The notes below the pieces were generated by a model. The model made no database searches, was not told the DNA's origin, and worked only from the letters and a program-made list of their open reading frames with translations. DNA of 64,000 nucleotides, taken from assembly GCF_001429765.1 (NCBI RefSeq), contig NZ_LMJB01000005.1:126549-190548 (forward strand). Reading direction: 5' to 3'. The translations under genes were made by a program, and so were the position numbers. Shown here piece after piece: positions 26,303 through 35,718 of the stretch (its first letter is position 1; each line of letters starts with the position of its first letter). Source of the DNA: Flavobacterium sp. Root901. Lineage in GTDB: Bacteria; Bacteroidota; Bacteroidia; Flavobacteriales; Flavobacteriaceae.

Positions 26303-28084
26303 ATGAAAAGCGATTTACTTTCGAACATATACAATCCAGCCGATTTACGTCTTTTAAAAGAAGAACAGCTTTCTGAGATTGCTCAGGAACTGCGTCAGTT
26401 TATTATTGATGTCGTTTCTGTAAAAGAAGGACATTTAGGCGCCAGTTTAGGCGTTGTAGAGCTTACAATTGCGCTGCATTATGTTTTTAATACCCCAAAA
26501 GATTTATTGGTTTGGGATGTTGGGCATCAGGCTTACGGACACAAAATCCTGACTGAAAGAAGAGAAATTTTTCATACCAACCGACAAATTGGAGGAATTT
26601 CCGGTTTCCCGAAAAGAACCGAAAGTGTTTATGATACTTTTGGCGTTGGGCATTCTTCCACTTCTATTTCTGCAGCACTCGGAATGGCGATCGCTTCTAA
26701 ACTAAAAGGAGATTTTGAAAAACAGCATATTGCAGTGATTGGCGATGCTTCTATCGCAAGCGGAATGGCTTTTGAAGGTTTAAACCACGCCGGAGTTACA
26801 GATGCTAATATTTTAGTTATTTTAAATGATAATGCAATTGGGATTGATCCAAGTGTAGGTGCTTTAAAAAAATATCTGACTGCAGTTAAAAACGGAAAAA
26901 ATCCAAAACAAAATAATATTATCAAATCGCTGAATTTTGATTATTCAGGACCAATTGACGGACATGATTTTCCAACTTTAATCAAAGAATTAAACCGATT
27001 AAAGAAAATCCAAGGACCTAAATTTCTGCACATTGTAACCACAAAAGGAAAAGGATTACAACAGGCCGAAGAAAATCAGGTTAAATATCATGCACCCGGA
27101 AAATTTGATGCATCGACCGGAGAAATTCATTTAAAATCTGAAGAAAATCTTCCGCCTAAATATCAGGATGTTTTTGGCTTAACTATTTTAGATTTAGCTA
27201 AAAAGAATGAAAAAATAATAGGAATTACACCCGCAATGCCATCCGGGAGTTCCTTAAAATTTATGATGGATGAACTGCCGGAACGTGCATTTGATGTTGG
27301 AATTGCAGAACAGCATGCTGTAACACTTGCAGCCGGAATGGCAACACAGGGCATGGTTGTGTACTGCAATATTTATTCGACATTTTTACAGCGTGCCTAT
27401 GATCAGGTTATTCATGATGTTGCATTGCAAAATTTACCGGTTATTTTCTGCCTCGACAGGGCAGGTTTGGTTGGCGAAGACGGAGCAACACATCATGGCG
27501 TTTTTGATATTGCCTATTTACGTGCTATTCCAAATATGATTATTTATGCGCCAATTAATGAAATTGAGCTTCAGAATATTTTATATACTGCTCAGTTAGG
27601 TCTTGATAATCCGATCGCAATTCGATATCCGAGAGGGCGCGGTGTTTTGCCAAATTGGGAAGTAGAAAATTTCGGACATTATACAAAAGTTAAAATTGGA
27701 GAAGGATATTGTTTAAAAAACGGTACAAAAACAGCTGTTTTATCTACAGGAACAATTGGAAATAATGTTATTGAAGCTTTGAACGAATGCACCAATCCGG
27801 AAACGATTGCTCATTTTCATTTTCCTTTTATTAAACCACTAGATACCAACTTGTTAAATATTATTTTTTCAACTTTTGAAAAAATAATTACCATAGAAGA
27901 TGGTGCAAAAAAAGGCGGTTTTGGAAGTGAAATTTTAGAGTTTGCCGCAGTAAATAACTTCAAAAATAAAATTGAAGTTTTAGGTATTCCTGACCAGTTT
28001 ATTGAGCATGGAAGCGTGCCGCAGCTGCAACAATTGTGTGAAATTGACGTTAAATCTTTAATAAATCTTTTTCAAACGGTGTAA
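26303..28084 (+). CDS. dxs: 1-deoxy-D-xylulose-5-phosphate synthase
   Basis: Starting at 26303 (MKSDLLSNIYNPADLRLLKE) gives 593 residues; the open frame extends to 26171 but that part overlaps the TonB-like gene and is not conserved. A -7 element TAAATTTG (26281-26288) sits 15 nt before this start. Motifs include GHQAYGHKILTER, the thiamine-diphosphate/metal segment GDASIASGMAFEGLNHAG, and the C-terminal transketolase GIAEQHAVTLAAGMA with catalytic Glu. It condenses pyruvate with glyceraldehyde 3-phosphate in the MEP isoprenoid pathway. Confidence 0.95.
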   Translation: MKSDLLSNIYNPADLRLLKEEQLSEIAQELRQFIIDVVSVKEGHLGASLGVVELTIALHYVFNTPKDLLVWDVGHQAYGHKILTERREIFHTNRQIGGISGFPKRTESVYDTFGVGHSSTSISAALGMAIASKLKGDFEKQHIAVIGDASIASGMAFEGLNHAGVTDANILVILNDNAIGIDPSVGALKKYLTAVKNGKNPKQNNIIKSLNFDYSGPIDGHDFPTLIKELNRLKKIQGPKFLHIVTTKGKGLQQAEENQVKYHAPGKFDASTGEIHLKSEENLPPKYQDVFGLTILDLAKKNEKIIGITPAMPSGSSLKFMMDELPERAFDVGIAEQHAVTLAAGMATQGMVVYCNIYSTFLQRAYDQVIHDVALQNLPVIFCLDRAGLVGEDGATHHGVFDIAYLRAIPNMIIYAPINEIELQNILYTAQLGLDNPIAIRYPRGRGVLPNWEVENFGHYTKVKIGEGYCLKNGTKTAVLSTGTIGNNVIEALNECTNPETIAHFHFPFIKPLDTNLLNIIFSTFEKIITIEDGAKKGGFGSEILEFAAVNNFKNKIEVLGIPDQFIEHGSVPQLQQLCEIDVKSLINLFQTV

Positions 28085-28126
28085 AATAATTATTTTGCAA
28101 CACCAAAAAAAAATAAAATAAGCCTA

Positions 28127-29128
28127 ATGAAATTATTACGTTCTACCCTTTTGCTGCTGTTGCTTTTGTGTTCTTCAAAAAACTTTGCACAGCTTATACA
28201 AACGACTTTAGATCCAAATCAATTACCAAAACCGCCTTCAAATTGGACTAAAAAAAATCAATTAGGTTTTGACATTTCAGAAATTGCTTTTGTAAATTGG
28301 AGTGCCGGGGGAACAAGTTCTATTTCAGGTTTGTTTAAAGGCGAATTTGGCCGAACTTTTGTAAAAGGAAATCATAAATGGGTTAACGAACTCATTGTAA
28401 AATATGGTTTAAATAAACAAGACGGAACAGAACTCAGAAAAACAGATGATGCTGTTTTAGTAAACTCAACATACGGATTTAGAAAAGATACCATTTCAAA
28501 CTGGTATTATTCGGCTAAATTTAATTTCAACACCCAGTTTACAAACGGTTACAATTATCCAAACCGTGATATTGCTATCTCTAAACCCTTTGCACCAGCT
28601 TATATCTTTCTGGGAGCCGGAGCGGAGAATTCTAACAAAAAGAAAAACAGGACTTTTTATTTCTCTCCTATTACGTTAAAAACTACTTTGGTTCTTGACC
28701 AATATTTAGCAAATCAAGGTTCTTTTGGTGTTAAAAAAGCAGTATATGCACCAGATCCTTTAGATCCTAATAATCAAATTTTAATTCAGGAAGGCCAAAA
28801 AGTAAAAGCTGAGTTTGGTATCCTTTTTACTGGATATATGAAAAACGAAATCTATAAAAACGTTTTTTATGAAAACAGATTAAGCTTGTATACAGATTAT
28901 TTAAACCGATTTGGAAATGTCGATGTAGATTACGATACACGTCTGGATCTAGTTGTAAATGCGTATGTTAAAGCAAATATTGGTGTTCATTTAGTTTATG
29001 ATGACGATATTAAGACCAAAAAAGATGTTGTTGATCCAGTAACTGGAAATACTTCTCAGGTTAACGACGGACCAAGAGCACAGTTACGCCAGGTTCTGGG
29101 AGTTGGTTTAGTTTATGCTTTTCAATAA
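28127..29128 (+). CDS. DUF3078 family exported protein
   Basis: A 333-residue protein with a signal peptide ending KNFAQ (about residue 21). The mature sequence has the hallmarks of the Bacteroidota DUF3078 family: NQLGFDISEIAFVNWSAGGT near residues 45-64, GNHKWVNELIVKYGLNKQDG, and a closing ARGQLRQVLGVGLVYAF-like strand. Alternating hydrophobic strands and a terminal Phe region indicate an outer-membrane barrel. The function is unknown. It lies 42 nt downstream of dxs. Confidence 0.85.
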   Translation: MKLLRSTLLLLLLLCSSKNFAQLIQTTLDPNQLPKPPSNWTKKNQLGFDISEIAFVNWSAGGTSSISGLFKGEFGRTFVKGNHKWVNELIVKYGLNKQDGTELRKTDDAVLVNSTYGFRKDTISNWYYSAKFNFNTQFTNGYNYPNRDIAISKPFAPAYIFLGAGAENSNKKKNRTFYFSPITLKTTLVLDQYLANQGSFGVKKAVYAPDPLDPNNQILIQEGQKVKAEFGILFTGYMKNEIYKNVFYENRLSLYTDYLNRFGNVDVDYDTRLDLVVNAYVKANIGVHLVYDDDIKTKKDVVDPVTGNTSQVNDGPRAQLRQVLGVGLVYAFQ

Positions 29129-29149
29129 TAAATACTATCATAAAAAAAG

Positions 29150-29179
29150 TGCCTGTAAACAGTTACAGGCAGTTTTTTT
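29150..29179. terminator. Bidirectional terminator between DUF3078 gene and dgt
   Basis: GCCTGTAA (29151-29158) pairs with TTACAGGC (29163-29170), flanked by A and T runs; it sits between converging genes. Confidence 0.9.
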
Positions 29180-29196
29180 ATGATGTAAATTGAGAA

Positions 29197-30543
29197 TTAA
29201 TTCTTTTTTCGCCCCTGAATCATTTCATATAATTCTAATGCATTTCCGTCTGTTAAAAGCGAAACATAATGACAAATATGAAGCAGACGTTCGTATAAGT
29301 TCCCTTTTTCTAAATGATGTTTTTCCGGCAGCATTTTCAGGATTAATTTATCATAATTGGATGCTGTTCCATCATATTTATTATTAAATGCCGTGATGAA
29401 CTTATCCAAAAGCGTTTGAATGATTTGGTAACCTACAATTTCTTTCTCCATCACTTCCCTGCTCTGATAGATTTTTTCAACACTTAAGTTGATAATGTCA
29501 TCCATCTGCGCTTTATATTTGCTTTTATCTGTTAAAGCAAAAGGGAAATTCCCAGCCAGAATTGCTTCTTCATTTTCGACAAAAACATCAACAGCATCAT
29601 TAATTAATGCACCAATTGCCAAAGCACGCAGATAACTGATTCTGTCTTCTTTAGTTTCCAGTAATTTGTATTTTGCTACTCCAATATTATCTTTTACTAG
29701 TTTAATTAAATATTCTAGTGCATAATCTTCAGAAACGAGCCCTAAATTTATTCCGTCTTCAAAATCGATAATAGTATAACAAATATCATCAGCGGCTTCT
29801 ACTAAATAAGCCAGAGGATGTCTTTCAAATCCAACATCGCCTTCTTCTTTATTTGGGATCATTCCCATATCTTCGGCAACTTCTTCAAAAAACAATTTAT
29901 CAGACTGAAAAAAACCATATTTCTTATCCGCAATATTATGGGTTGGTTTTTTCGGAAGACTTTCTTTAGGATATTTCATAAAAGCCCCAAGCGTTGCGTA
30001 TGAAATTCTAAGCCCGCCTTCAATTCCGGGGCGGCTTCCTGTTAAAACAGAAAATCCATTAGCATTTCCTTCAAAATCAATTAAATCCTGCCACTGCTTT
30101 GCTGTTAATTTGTCTTTATACTTTAACCCCTTTCCGATGGAAAAATATTCCCCAATTGCTTTTTCTCCTGAATGTCCAAAAGGCGGATTTCCAATATCAT
30201 GCGCTAACGAAGCTGCAGCAACAATCGCCCCAAAATCGTTCATGTGATAACCGTGAATTTCTTTTAAATAAGGATATTTTTCGATGATTTTTTTACCAAC
30301 CAAACGCCCCAAAGATCTTCCTACAACAGAAACTTCTAAACTGTGTGTTAATCTGGTGTGTACGAAATCTGTTTTAGAAAGTGGAATTACCTGAGTTTTA
30401 TCCTGCAAAGACCGAAATGCAGCCGAAAAGATAATTCGGTCATAATCAACTTCAAAACCTAATCGTGTATCATCTTGTTCTACACGTAATCTTTTGCTTG
30501 TATCGCCCTGACGTTTTAATGATAAAAGTTGTTCCCAGTTCAT
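29197..30543 (-). CDS. dgt: dGTP triphosphohydrolase (dGTPase)
   Basis: A 448-residue HD-domain enzyme. The metal motif H...HD is visible: His67 in RLTHSLEVSVVGRSLGR and His115-Asp116 in AHDIGNPPFGHSGE. A later Asp lies in EAADDICYTIIDFEDG. It cleaves dGTP to deoxyguanosine and triphosphate, controlling dNTP pools. The length fits the type 1 dGTPase group of Bacteroidota. It is monocistronic, ending at a shared terminator with the DUF3078 gene. Confidence 0.93.
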   Translation of the reverse strand: MNWEQLLSLKRQGDTSKRLRVEQDDTRLGFEVDYDRIIFSAAFRSLQDKTQVIPLSKTDFVHTRLTHSLEVSVVGRSLGRLVGKKIIEKYPYLKEIHGYHMNDFGAIVAAASLAHDIGNPPFGHSGEKAIGEYFSIGKGLKYKDKLTAKQWQDLIDFEGNANGFSVLTGSRPGIEGGLRISYATLGAFMKYPKESLPKKPTHNIADKKYGFFQSDKLFFEEVAEDMGMIPNKEEGDVGFERHPLAYLVEAADDICYTIIDFEDGINLGLVSEDYALEYLIKLVKDNIGVAKYKLLETKEDRISYLRALAIGALINDAVDVFVENEEAILAGNFPFALTDKSKYKAQMDDIINLSVEKIYQSREVMEKEIVGYQIIQTLLDKFITAFNNKYDGTASNYDKLILKMLPEKHHLEKGNLYERLLHICHYVSLLTDGNALELYEMIQGRKKN

Positions 30544-30628
30544 TTTTCTGTTTTAGATTGTAGATTATTGATTTTAGATTGAGGATCTAAACATCAAAAA
30601 TACATTTTATTTTAGGATTTTATAGTGA

Positions 30629-31090
30629 TTAAAACTCTAATGCCGTGCTGTGTTTTATTTCTCCCATTACAAAAATACTGTTTGTATTTCCTATGTTTTC
30701 TATAGTAGACAACTTATTCATTACAAAATCCTGATAACTAGCCATATCCTGAACTAAAATTTTGAGCATAAAATCGTAATCTCCTGCTATATTATAACAT
30801 TCTATAATTTCCGGAAGTGCCACAATATCCTTTACAAAATTGCTCCCTACATTTTTTGCATGCTCTTTTAGGCGGACATTACAAAAAACTGTCATTCCGC
30901 GGTTCATTTTTTTCTTATCCAGGAGCGCCACATATTTAGTTATGTAACCGTCCCTTTCCAGTCTTTTTATGCGTTCATAAACAGGCGTTACTGTAAGAAA
31001 TAATTTACTGGCAAGGTCTTTTGTATTGATATTGGAGTTCTCCTGAAGGTATTTCAATATCAATAAATCGGTTTTATCGAGGTTTTCCAT
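30629..31090 (-). CDS. Lrp/AsnC-family transcriptional regulator
   Basis: A 153-residue protein. It has an N-terminal winged helix (residues 4-60; ILKYLQENSNINTKDLASKL) and a C-terminal RAM ligand-binding domain (about 68-145; ECYNIAGDYDFMLKILVQDM). Such regulators sense amino acids as octamers. It is divergent from metE with a 157-nt gap that contains repeated TACTGAA sites, so local control of metE, perhaps in response to methionine or another amino acid, is inferred. Confidence 0.9.
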   Translation of the reverse strand: MENLDKTDLLILKYLQENSNINTKDLASKLFLTVTPVYERIKRLERDGYITKYVALLDKKKMNRGMTVFCNVRLKEHAKNVGSNFVKDIVALPEIIECYNIAGDYDFMLKILVQDMASYQDFVMNKLSTIENIGNTNSIFVMGEIKHSTALEF

Positions 31091-31171
31091 AGTTTTTTTT
31101 ACGGCTAAAGGTTTACTTTAAAGATATTCACAGTAATTAAATCTTTTTAAAACTGATTTTAAAATACATTT

Positions 31172-31241
31172 TACTGAAATAATCGTCAAATATAAGTTAT
31201 AAAATCTAATACAATAAATTTGTTCAGTAAAAAATACTGAA
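31172..31241 (+). promoter_or_regulatory. metE promoter and candidate Lrp operator
   Basis: The -7 element TAAATTTG is at 31215-31222. Directly after it lies a perfect inverted repeat TTCAGTA (31223-31229), AAAAA, TACTGAA (31235-31241). A further TACTGAA is at 31172-31178, 63 nt upstream. The repeat overlaps the predicted transcription start, ideal for a repressor; the neighbouring Lrp gene is the obvious candidate. No convincing TTG is seen at -33. Confidence 0.55.
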
Positions 31242-31247
31242 ATAAAA

Positions 31248-33569
31248 ATGAGAACAAATAATTTAGGTTATCCAAGAATTGGCAGTAACAGAGAATTAAA
31301 AAAAGCCAGTGAACTGTATTGGGCAGGAAAAATTTCGGCAGAAGAATTAATTGAAACCGGAAAAGACATTCGCCGCAGAAACTGGCATTTACAATCAGAA
31401 ACCGGAGTAGATTTAATTCCGTGTAATGATTTTTCTTTTTATGACCAGGTTTTGGATCTGACATTGACAGTTGGAGCTATTCCGCAGCGTTATCATGAAC
31501 TGGCAAAAACAAATTCATCTCTTGATTTGTATTTTGCAATGGCAAGAGGAGCACAAAAAGACGGTCAGGATGTTGTGGCAATGGAAATGACAAAATGGTT
31601 TGATACCAACTATCATTATATTGTTCCTGAATTTACAAAGAACCAAAAATTCGAGTTGTTTTCAGAAAAAATAATTGATGAATTTAAGGAAGCAAATGCG
31701 CTGGGAATTGCAACAAAACCTGTTTTAATTGGACCGATTTCTTATTTGCTTTTAGGAAAAGAAAAAGAAGAAGGTTTTAACAGAATTGATCTTATTGATG
31801 CTTTACTTCCTGTTTATTTTGAAATTTTTGAAAAACTGCAGGCAGAAAACGCAGCTTACATTCAGCTTGATGAGCCTTTTCTTGCTTTAAATCTAACTGA
31901 TAAAGAGCGAAATACTTTTACACAGGTTTATAATGAAATCAATATTCGTTTTCCAAAACTGAAAATCGTTTTAGCCAATTATTTTGATTGTTTTGGAGAA
32001 AATCTTGAAACGGCTTTGGCTTTGCCGGTAGACACTTTTCATTTAGACTTAGTTCGCTGTCCGCTTCAGTTAGATGATATTTTAGAATCCGGAAAACTGG
32101 CTCCTAATGTAAATCTTTCGCTGGGAGTGGTTGACGGAAGAAATATCTGGAAAAATGACTTCAAAAAATCCTTAGAATTAATTAAAAAAGCAACTGATGC
32201 ATTAGGTCAGGACAGAATTCTAATTGCTCCATCGTGTTCTTTAATTCACAGTCCGTGCGATTTAGATCTGGAAACAAACGATCAGACACTTACGCCTGAA
32301 ATTAAGCAGTGGCTTGCTTTTGCCAAACAAAAAATCAATGAAATTGTTCTTTTAAAAGAATTTGCTTCGGGTAAAATCGATGTCAAAAATTCTGTTGATT
32401 ACGAAAGAAACGTCATTGCAAATAACAATCGCAAAACATCAAAATTAATTCATAACAATGATGTAAAAGCACGTGTGGCAGGTATTACAGCTGCTGATGA
32501 CAAACGCAAAAGCGCATTTGCAGCAAGAAGAAAAAGTCAGGTTGATGCCTTGAAACTCCCATTATTTCCAACCACAACAATTGGTTCTTTTCCTCAAACT
32601 GCCGAAGTGAGAAGCTGGAGAGCAAAATTTAAAAAAGGCGAATTAACTACTGAAGAATACAACGATTTAATCGAAAAAGAAACCAAAGATACAATTCGTT
32701 TTCAGGAAGAAACAGGGATTGACGTTTTAGTTCACGGAGAGTTTGAGCGCAATGATATGGTGGAATATTTTGGAGAACAGCTTGACGGATTCACGTTTAC
32801 CAAAAACGGATGGGTTCAAAGTTATGGAAGCCGCTGTGTAAAACCTCCGGTTATTTATGGCGACGTTTCAAGACCAGTGCCTATGACGGTAAAATGGTCA
32901 AAATATGCACAATCCTTAACTTCAAAATGGGTAAAAGGAATGCTTACAGGGCCTGTTACCATATTGCAGTGGTCATTTGTTCGTAACGATCAGCCGCGCT
33001 CTGAAACTTGTACACAAATCGCTTTAGCTATTCGTGACGAAGTTGTCGATTTAGAAAAAGCAGGAATCAAAATCATTCAAATTGATGAACCTGCCATTCG
33101 TGAAGGTCTGCCGTTGAGAAAAGAAGAATGGGCTAAATATTTAGACTGGGCTGTAAAAGCATTTAGAATTTCAGCAAGCGGTGTTAATGATGATACACAG
33201 ATTCACACGCACATGTGTTACAGTGAATTCAATGATATTATTCAAAACATTGCTGATATGGATGCCGATGTGATTACAATTGAATGTTCGCGTTCGCAAA
33301 TGGAACTTTTAGATGCGTTTGCCAACTTTAAATATCCAAATGAAATTGGACCCGGAGTTTACGATATTCACTCGCCGCGTGTACCTTCAAGCGCAGAAAT
33401 GGTTCGTTTACTTGAAAAAGCTTCGGCGGTAATTCCGGTATATCAGTTATGGGTAAATCCTGATTGCGGTTTAAAAACCCGTCACTGGGATGAAACCAAA
33501 AAAGCCTTGATCGAGATGGTGGCTGCGGCTCAGGAAATGAGAGTTGCTGTAGAAACTCCTGTGAATTAA
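31248..33569 (+). CDS. metE: Cobalamin-independent methionine synthase
   Basis: A 773-residue protein, the usual MetE length. The N-terminal start LGYPRIGSNRELKKASELYW is typical; the second half (from about 435, LPLFPTTTIGSFPQTAEVR) is the catalytic barrel. Zinc ligands are in HTHMCYSEF (about 652-660), an ECSRSQ segment and NPDCGLKTRHW (about 737-747). It transfers a methyl group from methyltetrahydrofolate-polyglutamate to homocysteine. The genome also has B12-dependent MetH (40-45 kb), so both routes exist. It is divergent from an Lrp regulator. Confidence 0.97.
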   Translation: MRTNNLGYPRIGSNRELKKASELYWAGKISAEELIETGKDIRRRNWHLQSETGVDLIPCNDFSFYDQVLDLTLTVGAIPQRYHELAKTNSSLDLYFAMARGAQKDGQDVVAMEMTKWFDTNYHYIVPEFTKNQKFELFSEKIIDEFKEANALGIATKPVLIGPISYLLLGKEKEEGFNRIDLIDALLPVYFEIFEKLQAENAAYIQLDEPFLALNLTDKERNTFTQVYNEINIRFPKLKIVLANYFDCFGENLETALALPVDTFHLDLVRCPLQLDDILESGKLAPNVNLSLGVVDGRNIWKNDFKKSLELIKKATDALGQDRILIAPSCSLIHSPCDLDLETNDQTLTPEIKQWLAFAKQKINEIVLLKEFASGKIDVKNSVDYERNVIANNNRKTSKLIHNNDVKARVAGITAADDKRKSAFAARRKSQVDALKLPLFPTTTIGSFPQTAEVRSWRAKFKKGELTTEEYNDLIEKETKDTIRFQEETGIDVLVHGEFERNDMVEYFGEQLDGFTFTKNGWVQSYGSRCVKPPVIYGDVSRPVPMTVKWSKYAQSLTSKWVKGMLTGPVTILQWSFVRNDQPRSETCTQIALAIRDEVVDLEKAGIKIIQIDEPAIREGLPLRKEEWAKYLDWAVKAFRISASGVNDDTQIHTHMCYSEFNDIIQNIADMDADVITIECSRSQMELLDAFANFKYPNEIGPGVYDIHSPRVPSSAEMVRLLEKASAVIPVYQLWVNPDCGLKTRHWDETKKALIEMVAAAQEMRVAVETPVN

Positions 33570-33610
33570 TAGTTTTCTTTAGATATATTTTTGTTTTTTA
33601 TGTCAGCTTA

Positions 33611-33650
33611 GTGGAGTCGGAAGTTAGTTATGATTTAGTTTCGACTTCAC
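33611..33650 (+). terminator. Possible metE terminator
   Basis: GTGGAGTCGGAA pairs imperfectly with TTTCGACTTCAC, followed by TTTTG. The stem has mismatches and the T tract is short. Confidence 0.4.
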
Positions 33651-33707
33651 TTTTGCAGGCAGTATAATTATTAGAATTTCAGGATTTTATTCTTCCAAAA
33701 TACAAAA

Positions 33708-33731
33708 AAAGCACCCCATTTGGAGTGCTTT
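33708..33731 (-). terminator. Terminator of the outer-membrane barrel gene
   Basis: On the minus strand AAGCACTCC pairs, with one wobble, with GGGGTGCTT and is followed by a T run (complement of 33704-33710). Confidence 0.8.
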
Positions 33732-33756
33732 CTGAAATTGAATATATAACGTAAGA

Positions 33757-34335
33757 TTAGAAGTTTTTAGAAATTCCAATGTTAAATGTTTTTCCAAAGT
33801 TGAAGTTGAAATTACTAACATCCGGACCGTTATTATCATAACTATATGTATCATAACCTAAACCACCAATGCTGAAGTTTAAACCGAAACCTTTTTTCAT
33901 GTTAATGAAAAGAGCCGGAGTAATACCAACATACATACCATCTGCTTTGTATTTAGTGTAGTTTGGTCCAACATAATCTTTTTCTGTTTTGTTTTGGAAA
34001 CCAGCTCCTAAATCAGCAAATACAGAGAATGTTTGGTTCAATGGCACAGTGTAACGTACAAAAGCACCAAATTTAAACTCATTTGTTTTGTACTCATTTA
34101 CTCCCTGATCATTTTTTGAAGAAGCTACAGTCAATTCACCCCCTACAGTCCAGTTTTCGTGAAATTGGTAACCAACTTTAGGAGAAAAACTGAATTCATT
34201 GCTTTTTGTTTCAGAATTTGTGTATTCAACCGTTTCAGAAGAATATCCGATGTTTCCACCTACTAAGATTGTTCCTTTTTGAGCGTTTGCAAAACTGCAG
34301 ACAGCCAATGCAGCCATCACTAAAATTTTTTTCAT
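33757..34335 (-). CDS. Small outer-membrane beta-barrel protein
   Basis: A 192-residue protein with a signal peptide ending SFANAQ (about residue 18). Regular amphipathic strands follow (GTILVGGNIGYSSETVEY; FSPKVGYQFHENWTVGGELT; KFGAFVRYTVPLNQTFSVFA) and it ends in Phe, typical of proteins inserted by BAM. The fold is that of the OmpW/OMP_b-brl group. The role is unknown. It is monocistronic with its own terminator. Confidence 0.82.
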   Translation of the reverse strand: MKKILVMAALAVCSFANAQKGTILVGGNIGYSSETVEYTNSETKSNEFSFSPKVGYQFHENWTVGGELTVASSKNDQGVNEYKTNEFKFGAFVRYTVPLNQTFSVFADLGAGFQNKTEKDYVGPNYTKYKADGMYVGITPALFINMKKGFGLNFSIGGLGYDTYSYDNNGPDVSNFNFNFGKTFNIGISKNF

Positions 34336-34456
34336 AATTTGGGTTTTATTTTATTTAGCATTCCTTTAACAATAACAATGCCGTGAATACTGGGCTTTAT
34401 GTTTTTTTTATAATTACTTTACAAGATAAATTTTAGCAATCGAGACTATTTCTGTT

Positions 34457-34464
34457 TACTTTTG
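34457..34464 (+). promoter_or_regulatory. -7 element of gldA
   Basis: TACTTTTG fits TAnnTTTG and lies 16 nt before the gldA ATG. No clear TTG at -33. Confidence 0.5.
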
Positions 34465-34480
34465 TAGCAAATAAAAAGTC

Positions 34481-35377
34481 ATGTCAATAGAAGTAAACAG
34501 TATATCAAAAAGTTACGGAGAGCAAAAAGCTTTAAACGAAATTTCTTTTAAAATTGAGAAAGGAGAAATCGTTGGATTTCTTGGCCCAAACGGAGCAGGA
34601 AAATCTACCTTAATGAAAATTTTGACCACTTATTTATTGGCCGACAGCGGCTCAGCACTTGTAAATAGTCACGATGTCATGACAAATGCAAAAGCAGTTC
34701 AGCAGTCGATAGGGTATCTGCCGGAACATAATCCGTTGTATTTGGATTTGTATGTTCGTGAGTATTTGGCTTTTAATGCCGATGTTTATAAAGTTCCAAA
34801 TTCAAGAATTGAAGAAGTAATCCAACTGACAGGACTGACACCGGAAAGTCATAAAAAAATAAGTCAGTTATCAAAAGGATACCGTCAGCGTGTTGGCCTG
34901 GCGAACGCTTTACTACACAATCCGGATGTTTTAATTCTGGATGAGCCAACTACAGGACTGGATCCGAATCAGTTAATGGAAATTCGGAATGTAATTAAAA
35001 ATGTAGGTAAAGACAAAACGGTTTTTCTTTCAACACACATTATGCAGGAAGTAGAAGCAATTTGTGATCGTGTCATAATTATTGACAGGGGACAAATTGT
35101 AGCCGATAATAAATTAAACCATTTGATTGCCGCAAACAAAGAACAGGTTATTGAAGTTGAGTTTGATTATAAAGTTGAAGAACAGCTTTTAGCCAAATTA
35201 GAAAACATTTCTTCATACAAAAACACGCATGACATGACTTGGGAATTGACTTTTATTACCGAAAAAGATATGCGCCCGGCTATATTTGATTTTGCTGCTG
35301 AAAATGGCTTGAAAACACTCCAGCTGAATCAAAAAAATAAAAACCTTGAAGCTGTATTTAGAGAAATTACCAAGTAA
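34481..35377 (+). CDS. gldA: Gliding-associated ABC transporter ATP-binding subunit GldA
   Basis: A 298-residue ABC ATPase. Walker A GPNGAGKST at residues 35-43, signature LSKGYRQ at 130-136, Walker B VLILDEP at 150-156. The sequence through GYLPEHNPLYLDLYVREYLAF matches GldA of Flavobacterium. GldA works with membrane subunits GldF and GldG, which are not in this window; in F. johnsoniae loss of gldA impairs gliding. The gene is alone here and ends at a terminator, which agrees with gldA lying apart from gldFG. Confidence 0.92.
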   Translation: MSIEVNSISKSYGEQKALNEISFKIEKGEIVGFLGPNGAGKSTLMKILTTYLLADSGSALVNSHDVMTNAKAVQQSIGYLPEHNPLYLDLYVREYLAFNADVYKVPNSRIEEVIQLTGLTPESHKKISQLSKGYRQRVGLANALLHNPDVLILDEPTTGLDPNQLMEIRNVIKNVGKDKTVFLSTHIMQEVEAICDRVIIIDRGQIVADNKLNHLIAANKEQVIEVEFDYKVEEQLLAKLENISSYKNTHDMTWELTFITEKDMRPAIFDFAAENGLKTLQLNQKNKNLEAVFREITK

Positions 35378-35411
35378 TTTTTAATCTCAGTTTTTTAGTT
35401 TACACTAATAG

Positions 35412-35443
35412 AAACCAATTTATTCTTATGGATAATTGGTTTT
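35412..35443 (+). terminator. gldA terminator
   Basis: AAACCAATTTA pairs with TAATTGGTTT, followed by a run of T residues. Confidence 0.8.
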
Positions 35444-35483
35444 TTTATTTTAATCCTTTTTCTTTTCAACACTTTTCTTCCTC

Positions 35484-35509
35484 TGTATCAAATACTTCTA
35501 TTTGATACA
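35484..35509. repeat. Perfect 11-bp inverted repeat, candidate operator
   Basis: TGTATCAAATA, CTTC, TATTTGATACA. The match is perfect, there is no T run after it, and it lies about 55-80 nt upstream of the -7 element at 35563. It could be a regulator binding site or an RNA hairpin. Confidence 0.6.
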
Positions 35510-35562
35510 ACATAAATATCATTTTATTCACAATTTTTATTTAGACTTGTTATAAATAATAT

Positions 35563-35665
35563 TATATTTGTGCATGCCAATTCCTGAATGGAATATATAC
35601 GCAAATGAATTTTAAGCCCGGCTTTAAATATAGATTGATTTCAATCCTTGAAACTTGTTTTTTTG
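35563..35665 (+). ncRNA. Candidate small transcript (sRNA or 13-residue peptide) after gldA
   Basis: TATATTTG (35563-35570) matches the Bacteroidota -7 element. About 8 nt later an ATG opens a 13-codon frame (MPIPEWNIYANEF). It is followed by a GATTG/CAATC stem (about 35633-35646) and a long T-rich tract (35657 on) that could end transcription. No plus-strand gene follows. The TTG at 35547-35549 is only 13 nt from the -7 element, shorter than usual. The rest of the 35378-35726 gap holds terminators and the palindrome. Confidence 0.35.
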
Positions 35666-35685
35666 TTTTTTATTTTTTTTTTGAA

Positions 35686-35718
35686 AAAAGAGCCTGCTAA
35701 TTTTAGTCAGGCTCTTTT
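35686..35718. terminator. Terminator of the decarboxylase unit
   Basis: AAAAGAGCCTG pairs with CAGGCTCTTTT across an 11-nt loop; A and T runs on both sides. Confidence 0.85.
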
